A DNA stretch of 64,000 bases, taken from the NCBI RefSeq assembly GCF_000315625.1, contig NW_005434662.1, positions 433,988 to 497,987 on the forward strand, in the 5' to 3' direction. A model generated the notes under the pieces. It saw only the letters and a list, made by a program, of their open reading frames with translations. It was not told where the DNA came from and searched no databases. The position numbers and the translations under genes were made by a program. The stretch is from Guillardia theta CCMP2712 (Eukaryota > Cryptophyceae > Pyrenomonadales > Geminigeraceae). Shown here one piece after another: positions 1-11,726 of the stretch (its first letter is position 1; the number at the start of each line of letters is the position of its first letter).

Positions 1-1190
1 TAACCCCACTGGTTTGTACGGAAAAGCACCCCCTTGCCGGACCGCAATAATACCCTACCCTGGTCTCACCTGACGAAATTCAGTGAAATGCACCGGTGAT
101 TTCCCCTCGCATCAAAGTACCCCTGTTGAAATGCTAAATCTTGTGTCTGAAATGGAGGGTGGGTGAGAAGGAAATATGACCTCCATCCTGGAAAGGCATG
201 CTGGGGTAGGTGAGTCATGGATGGACCCCTATTCGAGTTAAGACCCTTGACCCTACCCCAGCAAAGAGGGCCTGTTCGAGGAAGATTGGGGGTAGCAGTA
301 GGAAGTTATGTTCATAGGGGTGGGTGATACCAAGAGTGTTCCTCTTGGATGAGGTTGCGCTAGAACCAGGATATTGATAGGGTGCATCAGTGGTCGGGGG
401 GTGGGGGTAGTTCCAGAGAGGGAACGGGTATGTCTGTCATGTTTGGAAGGGGTTTCCAATGATAAAACGATGGTGTCGTAAGTTTAGGGTAGGGGTCGTA
501 GAACAAGAGTGTAGGGTGGTTGGGGTAGGTTGTGATGGAAACTGGTTGCAAGCTTTGTAAATACCTCGGACGAAAGCGACAAAAAGGAGAAATGCGCAGA
601 AGCAGGAGAGGCAACATGAAGAGAATATGAGCGCGAACCAAAAAATATGATTTCGAAGTAGAACTCAAGTGAAGACAGCTCATTCGTCCTTGCGATTGCG
701 TGCATGCATATGTGCTTTAAACAGGAATTGATGGTACGTTTTGTTTGGCTAGATGGCCAAGATCGATACGATATGGCGCAAGATATCATATTTGCATTCT
801 CATCATGACAGATTGTTTCTGCACAAAGTATGGTATCTTCTCCTAAAGCCCATGGAAGATTAACGATTCCCGAAGGGGCTTGGTGTGGTGGCACTTTTGC
901 ACTACATGTATCGTTTCTACTCTCTCGTCACGAAGGGTCTGCTACCTTGACACTCTCTCCATACTAATAGACTTCAGGATCCATGGGTTTTAAGACCTTT
1001 CCTGACACTTTCACTCTACTCGCCATCTTGCTCCATAGCGGTATGAGTGATAGTTTGGAATGGCATATTGGCTGACTTCTGCAAAAGCGCTCTCGCTTTC
1101 AGCGTTGATTTTCAAGACTCCAATTCGTCGAACTTCTTCTCAGCCTATGTGATGCCTTGAACAACACATAGCAAGTGACTGACACCCTAC
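1..1190. other. intergenic, G-rich tract with TACCCC/GGGGTA motifs
   Basis: No coding exon is convincing here. Bases 1-560 are rich in runs of four or more G (or C) joined by TA or TG, such as GGGGTGGGGGTAG. The rest is ordinary non-repetitive sequence that probably includes the upstream region of the gene at 1194. Confidence 0.5.
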
Positions 1191-1193
1191 AGG

Positions 1194-2288
1194 ATGTGGA
1201 AGGAGTTCCAGCTTCACAGCATCACTTTCGCAATGCGATCCCTAGGTGTGATGATGCTGATATACTTGGGGCTTCATCGCTTCAGAGCTGTCGTCGTTAT
1301 CACCTGTCATTATGTAGCCGACCAAATCACCAAGCGTTACAAGCAGGTCTTCACTGTCCCTCCTGTTTACGAGCTCACTCTGACCGTTCAGGGAACTACC
1401 ATGAGGGATATGCCACTGCCAGAGATTCTTGTACCATACTCAAGAGAGATGAACCTGTTCTACTCTACCAGTCAACTGTTCGCTGTTGTGGGTGTCTTAG
1501 TCCTGGGTATTGAGGAAGTCTTCCTCATCTTATTCCCGATTCAGTTCGCTGCATTCCTTCTCACTCTGGTGAGGATCAGAGGTAATCCGAGTACCTCTAA
1601 GAAACCTTATTCTGGTTGTTGTTAGGTTCGCAAAAACATCATCGGCCCTTTCGGTAAGATATCAGATTACTCATCGAATATGCTGCTGGACATTTCTAAC
1701 AAATTCATTCCAGGCTGGCACGCTATGTACACATGGAGCCTGATACTTCCATATCTTTACCTCGCCTTTTTCTTGCCGGTTTGAGTTGTCGGGGTAACAC
1801 ACTTGTTCATAACAAAGCCACAGGTACCAAGAGTTGCCGAGCTTCTTTGTATCGGAATTACTGCCGCGCTACTGCGATTCAAGTAAGTGATGACTTTTGG
1901 CGAGCATACCCGATAACTGAGCCTTACTTTGCATAGGTTCCGATGCAGCAAATACATGATCTGTATGAATTTATCATGATGAGATATTGCGGGGTTTCTG
2001 ACTGTCTCTAAAGGGATACCTTTATCAACATGTTTGTATTTCATGCCATCTAGGATCGAGGAGGATGGAAGGAGCACAAGCCGCTGGTCTTCCGCGATTT
2101 CTTTGGTAGGAATTGGATCAGTCCGCTCTGGGATGCTTATCGATTTCTAAGTTCTCGATCAGGAGCAATCAAACTTCAGATCCTTCACACTGCAAGCAGA
2201 GGCGAACAGTTCGGCAGGTAGGAATCGTTTTGGAACTGGCTGTGCCTCAGGAATGATCAACTGATCCCTTCAATGCAGATATTGGTGA
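1194..2288 (+). CDS. small multi-pass membrane protein, unrecognised
   Basis: Seven exons join cleanly in phase: 1194-1568, 1626-1653, 1714-1778, 1832-1882, 1937-1993, 2054-2217 and 2279-2288. They encode about 249 residues, and every intron is GT-AG and 53-61 nt long. Hydrophobic stretches lie near residues 13-35 (LGVMMLIYLGL), 90-125 (LFAVVGVLVLG, then LFPIQFAAFLL) and 136-152 (YTWSLILPYLYLAFF), which suggests three or four membrane spans. The C-terminal third is soluble and aromatic (RGGWKEH, FFGRNWISPLWDAYRF) and ends RYW. The start was chosen because an AG acceptor-like site lies just upstream, so an additional 5' exon is possible. I do not recognise the family. The regular intron phases argue for a real gene. 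Confidence 0.7.
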
Positions 2289-2349
2289 CAAGCAAAAGGA
2301 TCCGTTTATGCTTTCATTTCTTACATCCATGATAAAATCGTAAGAAAGG

Positions 2350-2690
2350 TCTCAGTCTAGTCCCTGGCCTAGTTTCCCGGACTCGGAGTCGGACTCGAGT
2401 CGGAGTCACCGGGTGACCGCCGTGCCGCGGCGCCGCGCCGGCGCCCCGCCCGCCCCGCCCGCATGCGGCTCGGCGGGCCGGGGCGTCACAGTTTGGATCA
2501 CCCGGCATGATCCGATCAGGGAAGCCGCCTCTGGATCGCCAACGTCGAACTCAGTCAGTCACGGTTATGACTTCACTGAACGGCTACTGCGCGGCCGGGC
2601 AAACCAGGCTTGACAGCCGGCGGCCCGCCGGGCCCGGCCCCTGACCGGCCCTTGATCAAGGCGATTTGAGGCGGGCCCAGAGTCAGGTAT
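2350..2690. other. GC-rich palindromic island 1
   Basis: A sharp GC-rich block in ordinary-composition DNA. It contains repeats of GACTCGGAGTC type and GGGCCCGG palindromes, plus GTCAC/GTGAC motifs shared with the other islands. Reading frames in it show only composition-driven Arg/Pro/Ala/Gly and no recognisable protein. Confidence 0.6.
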
Positions 2691-2765
2691 GCTGTACGAA
2701 CGAAGCAGGTAGGAGGAGCAGTTTCTAGGCTATGACGGGGTAGAAGGTGGAGGTCGGGGACTACC

Positions 2766-3661
2766 ATGCAGGGGAACGGGAAAAGACATGACCTCCTTGG
2801 CTCTTCCTTCCCGTCCCCTTCGTTTCTCTGCTTTCCTCATTATCTCCTCATCCTGCTCATGGCTCTGAGGTGCCCCCGGGAATCACTATCTGCATGTTCG
2901 AGCGATGCGCAAGTACAGATTCTTCGCCCATCTTCGGGAGACGTCGTATTCGATCCTGCTCCTGAGCTTGAACTCAGTGCGATCATTCGTGACGATGGGG
3001 TAGAGGGTGTGTCCTCATTCGCATCTCAGGCATGTTTCACATTCTGGCTGCAGATTACCATCAAATTAGAGTCTTGCTCGACGGAAACTATGTCATCGAG
3101 CTCCCTCTATCAGCAGGACAGGTTGAGTACTCCATTTGTGTTGAATGCACGAACTTTGACTTTCAATGCAGGTGCAACTTTCAGGATTGAAGAACGGACT
3201 GCACAACGTCCATGTGCAGGTGCTATGATCGTGATGTCATCCCAGCACGAGGCTGAAAACAGCAAAGATGGTGTGCAAAGGAAGCGAAGTGGCAAGCTCA
3301 ACGTCACTCTTTATTTACATGACACCCGAAGACGACAAAGGGGATGCGGACGAATGGCAGGTGAAGTTGGGATACTGTGCACTGCAAAGGTCTAACAACA
3401 GTTCCTTCAGCTGTCCTGGGTGAAATCTTTGGATTACAAGCATCGTCTTCGGATGATCTATGATGCTTTCAAGACGGTTAAGCTTCTTATCAACCTGTTC
3501 GTCATGATGGACTCACAAGTTGGTCTGCAGATCGCCCAGAGGCATCAAGAGGAGGTACAGGACCTGCGATCTCAACTGGTTGTTAGCTGAGCATTGCAAC
3601 CGTAGCCTTGACGCCTTAACTGCAGGAAGAATGCCGGCAGGGGCAAAAGCAGGAGCTGTAG
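2766..3661 (+). CDS. secreted or type II protein with Ig-like beta domain
   Basis: Seven exons (2766-3006, 3054-3121, 3172-3219, 3268-3360, 3411-3476, 3531-3554 and 3626-3661) join in phase to give about 191 residues. The N-terminus has a hydrophobic stretch ending PHYLLILLMAL, consistent with a signal peptide or signal anchor. It is followed by a beta-rich segment (VQILRPSSGDVVFDPAPEL, then IRVLLDGNYVIELP, then LSGLKNGLHNVHVQ). That pattern resembles the Ig-like accessory module seen beside some algal glycosyl- or sulfotransferases, which is family knowledge and a weak match. The tail is charged (RHQEEEECRQGQKQEL). No catalytic domain is visible. An internal in-frame ATG at 2860 is an alternative start. 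Confidence 0.6.
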
Positions 3662-5404
3662 GTTGCACTGCTTACGTATTGCCTAACATGTCTCCTTGTG
3701 ACGTTGGATGATTTTGATTGTTCAGTTCATCGCTCACTTGAAAATAGAATAATGATGTGATACTATGAGTTGATGTGAAAGTAGAATTCTTGCTTCTGAG
3801 CGACGACACAGATTGAACTTTACACCAGAATGAGGCCTCCAGTCCGTCGCACACTGTAGCCGTACTTGAAAAAGACCGCCGGGCGGTAGTTGCCAACCGT
3901 GAACTTCGGAACGGTTCAGCCAGCCTGAGGGCCCCGCGGGCGGCCGTGCAGCAGTGCCACCGTGCCACGGTGACGGCCCGTGGCACTCCGACGGCCGGGC
4001 GCGGCGAGTAATCAGGCGGCCAGAACTGAGCCCGGCCACCGTGCACCGGCGTACTACCGTGACCGTACCCGGCGTACACGGTCGCCAGTCTTTTACTCAA
4101 AGCCTCCCCGTTAAGTCGCCAGTACTACGGTGCGGTAGGCTTGTGCCCGGCCCCGCCCGGCCGCCCGGCGGCGGCGCGGCTCAGCGGCTGGCCGGGCCCG
4201 GCCGGACCGTCACGGCGGCGGCCGGGGCCGGGGCCGGCACTGATCGGGATGCCGCATGATCGGTCAGTGATCCCGGCCGCCCCGACGGGCAAGTTGGCTC
4301 GGAATGTGGCAGTGAAGGCAGTAGTGCACTGAGGGGGGTGAATGCAGCAGCTGGTTCGATGCAGTGACAACGGCCGTGACTGCATGTGCTGACTCCTTCG
4401 CTCACTAATAGTATATATATATCGTTCCTTGATGCCATGAAAGTGACTTATTTCATAATTTCATCTGTAGTAATCTCATTCTCACTGCGTGTTGCACAGA
4501 GGCGGCTCAATCTGGGGGTACTATGGTGGAGGAAAGGGGGTGGGGTAATCTTACCTGGGCAGCCTTACAGGGCGCTGCCCGACAACCGACTGGAGTGGGG
4601 GGGTGGAGATCAAGGTACGTTTCGGAAATGTGTACTGAGCAGGGTAGGGTGGTCAAAGTTTGCTCAGATAGGTGGGTCCCAAACAGATGATGACGGGGGT
4701 ATCGATGACGGGGGTATCAATATTTATATGGTGGGTAGGAGTGACTAGAAGGGTGGAGAAGGTGGGGTGGGTGTTAGAATGATGAGGGGGGGTGGGTGGT
4801 AGTGCAGTTGGAGAGGTGTATTGACAAAAGGTGCATATTTGACGGGGTACTGAAATCTTATCAGGACCGGTGGTGAGTTACCATACACAGGGTGGGTGGT
4901 GAATGGATAAAATAGGGGTGAGTAAACATGAGCGAAAAAGCGCTGGATGAGGCGATGATGCGAGATGGAGACGAAAAGAGGAAGAGGGGTAGAGGATATG
5001 GAAATGCGTAGGAGAGAAAAAGAGAGGGAGAGGGAGAGGGAGAGGGAGAGGGAGAGAGAGAACAAGGCGGATGTGAGAAGAGGAGAGGAGAAGTAGAAAT
5101 GATGGAGAAGACCTTTGATGAAGTGTTGAAAACTAGCCAGGAGCTGGATCAGCTGCGCATATTGAAAAGGGGGCGGAGAGAGCTATGGCAGCGTTACTTT
5201 TGTAGATATTGGTGAAGTGGGGTTGCAAATACCAGGGAAATTTTGTAAAGAGGATATGAAGTGGTTGGGTTTTGATGCAAGCTCATGTTGTAGTTTGAGT
5301 ACTCTTTCACAAGGAGAATGATTGATATGAATATGCACTGCGGCCTTTGGATTCTGGAGGTTTGGTATTGACTCTCATCTTGCAGAGAATTGTCATAGAT
5401 TTTC
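3662..5404. other. intergenic: GC-rich island 2 and G-rich tract
   Basis: Bases 3880-4300 form a second GC-rich island with GGGCCCGGCC palindromes and CCGTAC/GTACGG motifs. Bases 4500-4960 are G-rich (GGGGTGG, GGGGTA). A GGGAGA microsatellite lies around 5020-5065. I see no supportable exon; the long frames here are compositional. Confidence 0.5.
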
Positions 5405-6915
5405 ATGCCTAATACGTCATCATCGTTTGATCCTGTTCCACTGACACCGAAAACCATCAAGAGTGAGTTGTTGCGGTTAATCGCGTGAGGCTCAGCTGAT
5501 GCTTGTGCTGTAAAAGTCCTGGACGGCGAGATCTTGTACAAGCAGAGCTCTCTCTCCCTTTGTTCGATGGACTGCTGCGCCCCGACTTGCGCGTGCATGG
5601 AAGACCAGCAGCGTTTGCTGGTCCTTCCGGTGGTTGACAGCAACCTGGGGACGTGAGTCATGGAGGTGTTGGCGCCCTTTCATTCCATGACCTTGGTCGG
5701 GATCAGGTCTCAGCCCGAGATGCTTGCAGAGGATTGCGATCTATGGAAGCACTTCGACTACAACTTCAACCTCGAGACGGACGGGAGGGTATAACATCTT
5801 CGTGCGAGGGAGCCACGCATGTAGTAACGTGCGGTGCCTTCCAGAAGGTGAAATGGCCTGAAGGAGCTCAAGGGGAAGGGCCAGGATCGAGCCCGGCGAA
5901 AGGTACAGAGGAAGGTGTGCTGTGCTGCTGAGCTCGTCGGGGGGGGGGGGGGGGGTGCGTAGTGATGGCGATTGCTCGCAGGGGACGAGGAACAACCTGC
6001 AATGCTTCCGCCTCCACAGGTAATCTCGACCCTTGCCACTCTCGGCCAGTTGATGGAGCATGCAGGGAGTGTTCCAGAGGACGCGGAGCAGCGGGGCGTG
6101 CTCGAATCGAAGCTCGTCGAGGTCTTGATCGCGTGAGCGGCTGTTGTCTGTTGACCGTCTGGACAGGTTCGGGCGTCTTCCGAGTACCCCACAAGGAGAA
6201 CGAGGTTTGAAAGAAGAGCAAACCACAGCTTCGCTGACGTTTCTTTCAGCAAACACGAGCATCCTCTTTGGAAGAACAAAGAGGTAAGATGGGAAGTGAA
6301 GTGAAGGACGTTAGGAGCTGAAGAATGCTGCAATCACAGTTGTGAGGGGGGTACAGACGCATCTCGAGCGGGTGACTGACAATATTATGTGATGGTGACC
6401 AGGCGGGACTGATATTTTTTGGTAGCGTACAACCGAAAGATTGGGGCGGAGCTTGAGGAGGAAGAGCAGAAGCATCTCTTATTCGGAAGATGCTCATCCG
6501 CCTGAAACATGTACAGTAGAGGAATTCATGTGCGATTTTAGAGAAGTTTTGTACAAAAGTCAGAATGAAGTCGAAATATCACATTCATATCATTCTCATG
6601 ACAGATCTCTTCTTGTCAGCAAGGGAATCAAGTTGTAGATGAGCAGCTCTGAGCGAGAAGAAGAGCGAAGGATCGAGGATAACGGAGAGGCGAGGTGGAG
6701 GAAAGGACAGGGCTGGCCGATTATTTTGGGTATCCAATGTTGTCGAGGAGAGATCGCCAGGCCTGACAAGCGCGAATGAGCAGCAAGCAAGGGACGCTCC
6801 TGATTACCCCACGAACGTGCTGGATGGAGCGGAAGAGAGTCTCGAAGACAGGCTTCGCAAGGTCTCGCTCAACCTGCAGCAGCAAGAGTCATTCTCCTCT
6901 CCTCCTCCCACTTAG
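5405..6915 (+). CDS. hydrophilic multi-exon protein, unrecognised
   Basis: An ATG at 5405 opens a chain of exons with good phase matches: MPNTSSSFDPVPLTPKTIK, then LDGEILYKQSSLSLCSM with a cysteine cluster (CCAPTCAC), then a segment reading SQPEMLAEDCDLWKHFDY, then a helical segment (TLATLGQLMEHAGSVPEDAE), ending LNLQQQESFSSPPPT and TAG at 6913-6915. Introns of about 50-100 nt carry GT-AG ends. One near 5939 contains a run of 17 G. Exon boundaries between 6280 and 6790 are uncertain. I do not recognise the family; no signal peptide or membrane span is evident. Its 3' end overlaps the last codons of the minus-strand gene at 6889. Confidence 0.55.
5939..5955. repeat. poly-G run (17 G)
   Basis: Uninterrupted mononucleotide run inside an intron of the 5405-6915 gene, prone to slippage and to sequencing error. 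Confidence 0.9.
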
Positions 6916-9900
6916 TCTGACAGGTCCGAGGACGTGATCGATCGAAGCGTTACCCTGCGATAATTCTTCAGCATCCACCTTAAGGGAATGCTCCCTCCTC
7001 CTCTTCCTCCTCTCTCTGCTTCTCTCCCTCCTCTCCCTCCTCTCCCTTCTTCTTTCCCTCCTGTCGCTCCCGTCGCTGTTGTTATCTCTCCTTCAACTCC
7101 TTGCTTTCCTCACCGCGATTGGTTTCCCATCAGTCGTGTAGTAGACCGATCGCATGCTCCTCCCCAGTGACGCTTCAACCTTTCTCATCGATAAGAGAAG
7201 AAAGAGGATCGGGAATCGGAGGACGCGTGATAGAGGAGAAACGCAAAACTCACGTTATTCACTGCGTTGATGAAAAGTTTATCGGCAGCCTGTAGAGATG
7301 GAAGTCAGTACTCTCCTCCTCCTTCCTCTCCTTCTCTCCTCGTCCCCTTACCATCACAGTGTGGTGAAGCTCCTCTTCCTGTGAAGCCGTTGAATCAAAC
7401 GGGTTGAGGAGCGCAGGAAACATTACCAGCCTCTTGGTAAAATTGGAGGAGAAGGAAGTTTGAAAGGTTCCGTTAGCTTGCGATGAGTTCCTTCACGTAA
7501 GGTGAGAATGGGAAGAGGAAGGAGGACGACGATGAAGAATGATGGTTGAGAAATAGGAAGGTGGAAGGAAGGAGGAGGGAGAGGGGAGGAGGGCGGAGGG
7601 AGGAGAGAGTATTTACCAGCTCAAGGCACGGTAATCCACTAAGGTATTGAGGACGGGGGAGAGCGCCACAGAGGAGCCGACGAGCCGGAGGAACTTCAAG
7701 GAAGTGCTGGGGGTGCTACCCTGCAATGAAGTGTGAGCGAGGAGGACGAGGAGAAGGTAGAGAGGAAGGCGGTGGTGGTGGTGACAGCAAGAGAGGTCGA
7801 GGATTGAAGCAGGAGCAGCAGGAGAGGGCAGAGAGCAAGTTGAGGAGCGGAAGTGGAGGAGTTGGACTAGGAGGATGAATTGGGTCACCTCGTCGAGGGT
7901 TCTGTTGGAATAAATAGCCGTCCACAAGTCCTCCCAGGAGATCCTGCCGTCCCCGTTGACGTCGAACTTGGAGAGAGCTGGAGAAGAAAGATGAGGAGGA
8001 GGAAGCGAGGGCTGCTGATGGTACTTGAGCTGACTTCAGGGTTGAGGATACGCTGGTAGAAACTGCGGTCGCTTTGCCTGCTCGTGGGGACGTTGGAACA
8101 AGAGGAGGAAAGGGAGAGGAAGAGAGAGGGGCAGATGAGTTTTCGTCAGAATGATTGGTGGGGGGGTGGGGGGGGGGGGGGGCAGCAAAAGGAGAAGGGG
8201 AGGAAGGTACGAGAAGGGATCTCGAAGGGTCTCATGCACGAGGAGGACGCAGACGGGGATCAGCAGGGGAAATCGTGCGGACCTTGTGAGCAAGGAAGAG
8301 TTGGTACGGGCAACGAGGCCTGGAGGAGCATCAGGTTGTCTGTGAGGAAGTTGCTTCCCCTCTTACCGAGCGAGCGATTGAGCTCGAGGAAAAGTCGCGA
8401 CTGAGCGTCCGTCAGCCCGATGGCTTCGAGCACCTACAGCCTCGTCTGTATCCACGGGAGGAAAGCGGAGGAGGGAGGGAAGGAGAAGAGGAGGAGAGGA
8501 GGAGAGGAGGAGAGGAGGAGAGGAGGAGAGGAGGAGAGGAGGAGAGGAGGAGAGGAGGAGAGGAGGAGAGGAGGAGAGGAGGAGAGGAGGAGAGGAGGAG
8601 AGGAGGAAGGGAGAAAAGGAGGACGGGGGGACAGGAGGATTGGAGTTTGCTGTCACCTTCCTGGCCTCCACTTCAGCCCGAGCCTGAGACCAAGGCGATA
8701 TTAGTGCAGAATGGTCAGAGCAGAGAGGGACAAGGAGGAGGGAAAATAAGGCAAGATGTAGAGAGAGGAGGAAAGATGAAAGGGAACGAACCTGCATGAT
8801 AAGCGCGATCGTCTCCGGCACTCCAGGCTCTTGCAGGACGGGGATGCTGTTCCAGGGATCTTGTAGAATCTTGCCGATCTGTGCAGGCCAAGGAGAGGCG
8901 GGATGAGAACGGCAGCAGGGGGGGGGGTGCTGAGGCTGATGAGAGTGACGAAGGCGGGTAAAGGAGGAGAGAGGTCTGACAGGGCAAGGGAGGTAGAGAG
9001 GAGAGGAGAGGAGAAAGGAGGAGGGGAGGAGGAGAGGAGGAGAGGACCTCTTGGTTAACGAAAAGATCGAGAGACCATCCTGTGTTGCCAAGCTCTAAGA
9101 GCTTCCCTTCGAGCGCCTTGTCGATGTCAGAGCAAGGCGGAGCGAGAAACGGAGAGCAGGAAGGAGGGAGACAAGAGAGGCAGAGCATCTGACCTCAACC
9201 AGCCGATTGATGAGCTCGTAGGCTTTGTCCTGGACGTCCTCCGGAAGTGGATCGATCTGTTCGACTATCAGTGCTCTCCCATCTCCATGCTGAGTCCTGC
9301 CTGCTTCTGCAGCTCTCGGGCCAGCTGCAGGAGGAGAAGGGGACCACGCGTCAGAGCAAATTGGCAGAGTGAGGACACGGAGGAGGGAAGGGGAAGGAAC
9401 GTAGAGAGGAGATCAAAGAGCGAGGGCGGCGGTGAGGGAAGGACAGAAAGAGAAGGGAGAGGAGGCGTCACAATTTCTCCTGAGGCGATAGCAGCCAAGC
9501 CATAGAGCGCGTCCTCGTTGAGCTTGGAAAGGACCTGATGAAGGTAAGACGGGGGAGGAAGAGAAGCATGCGCACACCAGGCGCGTTGATCTCTCTACTC
9601 CCACGCCGAACGCGGGAAGATGCGAGCTAACAAACTCGGGGACCTTGGGGGACAGCACCTGATCCCTTCGATGTCACGGTGGTGCGGGCAAGGTGGCGGA
9701 GGAAGTGGACGAGGAGGATCGAGCTAGACAGCAGTGCACCTGCAGGGCCCCAACGCTGATGAGACGAGCGTTGGAGATGCGAAACTTGGGGTCGATGGGG
9801 ATGAAGTCAGCAAGGGTGGAAAAGAGCTTGTTGGCGAGGCGGAGGAGGCGGAGACCGATCTTCTTGAGGGACCTGCGGAGCAAGCAGGAGAGGAATTGCG

Positions 9901-9996
9901 GAAGGGCGGTGACTTGTTGCAAGAACGCACGGATGCCAGATCTGAAGCCCCGCATCATGCTCGAGGCCAGCAGGACAAGTGACCACTTGGCTCTTG
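6889..9996 (-). CDS. helical protein with one EF-hand, possible C-terminal part of the upstream GT2 gene
   Basis: A long exon chain read leftwards. It begins with a hydrophobic segment (WSLVLLASS) and a basic helix (SLKKIGLRLLRLANKL), then FIPIDPKFRISNARL, VLSKLNEDALYGLAA and LARELQKQAG. After 9276 it continues with DPLPEDVQDKAYELINRL, GNTGWSLDLFVNQE, VLEAIGLTDAQSRLFLELN and SFYQRILNPE. A single canonical EF-hand follows at about 7925-7975 (FDVNGDGRISWEDLW; Ca ligands D, N, D, R-backbone, S, E-like D). The tail includes LEEELHHTVMAADKLFIN and VYYTTDGKPIA and stops at 6889. At about 9276 the upstream frame reaches a stop while the downstream exon needs another frame, so two genes, an unusual splice or a sequence error are all possible. 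Introns carry GGA/AGGAGG repeats. Confidence 0.5.
8162..8183. repeat. poly-G-rich run
   Basis: GGGGGTGGGG-type run inside an intron of the minus-strand EF-hand gene. Confidence 0.8.
8488..8605. repeat. AGGAGGAG microsatellite
   Basis: About 14 near-perfect copies of an 8-bp unit AGGAGGAG within an intron of the minus-strand gene. It is pyrimidine-rich on the transcribed strand and therefore resembles a very long polypyrimidine tract. Confidence 0.85.
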
Positions 9997-10046
9997 ATCT
10001 GCCAGGAGAATGAAGGGGGAGAGGCAGGAAGGTAAGGAGATGAAGC

Positions 10047-11255
10047 TCACCCCTCCCCGCTCAGGCGGTGCCTCCACCCCCTCAGCTTCATCCCCAGCAT
10101 CCCTCGGAGCATCTCAAAGATGGTAGACATCACGCGGACTCTGCTGTCCCTGTCGTCGACCCAACGGACGGGAATCTCAGAGACAACAAGATCGGATCCT
10201 CGCGCGAGGAGGAGGAGTTCGGTGTCGAGGAACCATCCTGTGCTGCGCGTCTGAACCCACGACGTGAGAAGAGAGCGCAAACAAGGAAGAGAAGGAGTAG
10301 GATGATGATGAAAGAGAGGAATGGATGCGATGGAGAAGGGGGTCGCAAGGAATTGAGAGGTGGAAGAACACGTCGAGGAGGACATACCAGGGGAAGAGCC
10401 TTATCCAGGAAGTCCCGAGCAAACACCTTACAGCCACACTGAGGATCTCGGATCTTGAAGTTCCAGAACAAAGTGTTGAGGAAGATTGACAGCGACCGAG
10501 ACGTCAGCTCCCGCAACCTCGATCGCCCAACCACCCTCGCTCCTCGCCTGAGCCTGGAAGCGATGGCTACTGGTGAAGTGCCGTTATGGACGCACTCTAC
10601 AAGCGACGAGAAGTTCTCGAGGCTCGTTGAGAGATCGACGTCCATGTAGCACTGCAAGGATGCTGTATTGTTCTGCCATGCTGCTCGTAATGCGCGCCCT
10701 CTCCCTCGCTCCTGCAGCTGCATGCAACCCACCCTACCTTGGCCGTTCCTTCTTGCAAACCTCTCGGCAACCTCTGCAGCAACAGACGTGTGAGCTCTAT
10801 CAAGTGTCGAGATCGTCACATGATTCACCGAGAGTTTGATCTGTCGAGCCGTTGTCCACCACCGTCACACTCCACGCCCATGGTTTGCTCGTCAGGAACT
10901 GTGTCAGCTGCACTAGAGTGTTCTCGAGGACGTGTGCCTCGTTAAGAGCGGGAAGGACGACGTGAACAGAAGGAGGAGGGAGGACATTAGAGGCATGCGA
11001 AGCAAGAGGAATCAGTGTTTCATGGCGCTTGACGCCTGCGGCTCTACACGATGGGAAGGAAAGCTTCGTTTGGGGGGCTGACGGTCCTGCCGGGCGAGAC
11101 AAACCGAGCGATCCATGGAAACAGAAAGAATATGATGAGGGGATAGAGAGGAGGAAGAGGAAGAGGAGCAGGAGAAGAGGAGGAGAGGAGGAGGAGGAGG
11201 AGGAGGAGAAAGAAAAGGGTGATCTAAGACGGATAGTTGCAAGGATGGGTTTCAT
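10047..11255 (-). CDS. family 2 glycosyltransferase, dolichyl-phosphate glycosyltransferase-like
   Basis: Three exons encode a GT2 fold. The ATG at 11255 gives a Ser/Leu-rich hydrophobic leader (LLLLLFLFLLSIPSSYSF). The nucleotide-binding start follows: VHVVLPALNEAHVLENTL, then VTVVDNGSTDQT. Exon 2 begins EVAERFARRNGQGRVG and has the acidic metal-binding motif YMDVDLSTSLE, then SRSLSIFLNTLFWNFKIRD and PQCGCKVFARD. Exon 3 begins RSTGWFLDTELLLLARG and continues EIPVRWVDDRDSRVRV. This motif order matches ALG5/DPM1-type enzymes that transfer sugars to polyprenyl phosphate. The leader has Phe just after a plausible signal cleavage site (SYS|F), as expected of a cryptophyte plastid or periplastid presequence (inference). 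Either the protein stops at 10047, or a phase-compatible intron joins it to the exon chain at 9996. Confidence 0.8.
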
Positions 11256-11726
11256 GGCAGCATCGGGCGCTAGAGAGGAGATGGGGCGGGCCGGCTGTAG
11301 TGATTGGCTAAAACAACTTTACTCAAAGGTAAGTTAAAAAGCACAATTCATTCTAGTTTTTCTCTGCTTTTTTTTTGTAGGCTTTCGCTGCCTTTTCCGT
11401 TTCCTAGTATTTTGTTGAGGCGGGTTCGTAGGTTTGCCTTTCTTTTTCAGTCAATAAAGATGACAGTTTTCCGAACTCTCCGGGCTCCGATGGCAATTTT
11501 TTAACCTCTAGAACTTGTCAAAAATGCTTCACAGCCACGACAAGGAGGATCGGGTGGGGGGAAGAGAGTTTGAACGAGGGAGATTGAGATAGAACAGAGT
11601 GCTAGATGATGATGAGATAGGGGTTTGCTACGAATCATCAATACCTGGCAAGAAGTCGATCCTGCGTACTCACGATTTCTGGTTCACAGCAGTTCCTTGT
11701 AGAAGCAAGACGTTTCGCGGTGTGCG
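11256..11726. other. intergenic, probable divergent promoter region
   Basis: About 470 bases separate the minus-strand GT2 start from the plus-strand coiled-coil gene. It includes T-rich stretches and no convincing exon, though bases 11599-11726 are open and could be 5' sequence of the next gene. Confidence 0.4.

Noticed and set aside
2413-2767. Arg/Pro/Ala-rich frames in GC islands
   Set aside because: Composition alone keeps these frames open. No motif, splice signal or start context supports them; the same holds for the other islands.
8363-9091. 242-codon minus frame with LLSSSPPL repeats
   Set aside because: It reads through introns containing AGGAGG repeats. The true exons are short and lie in the spliced chain of the EF-hand gene.
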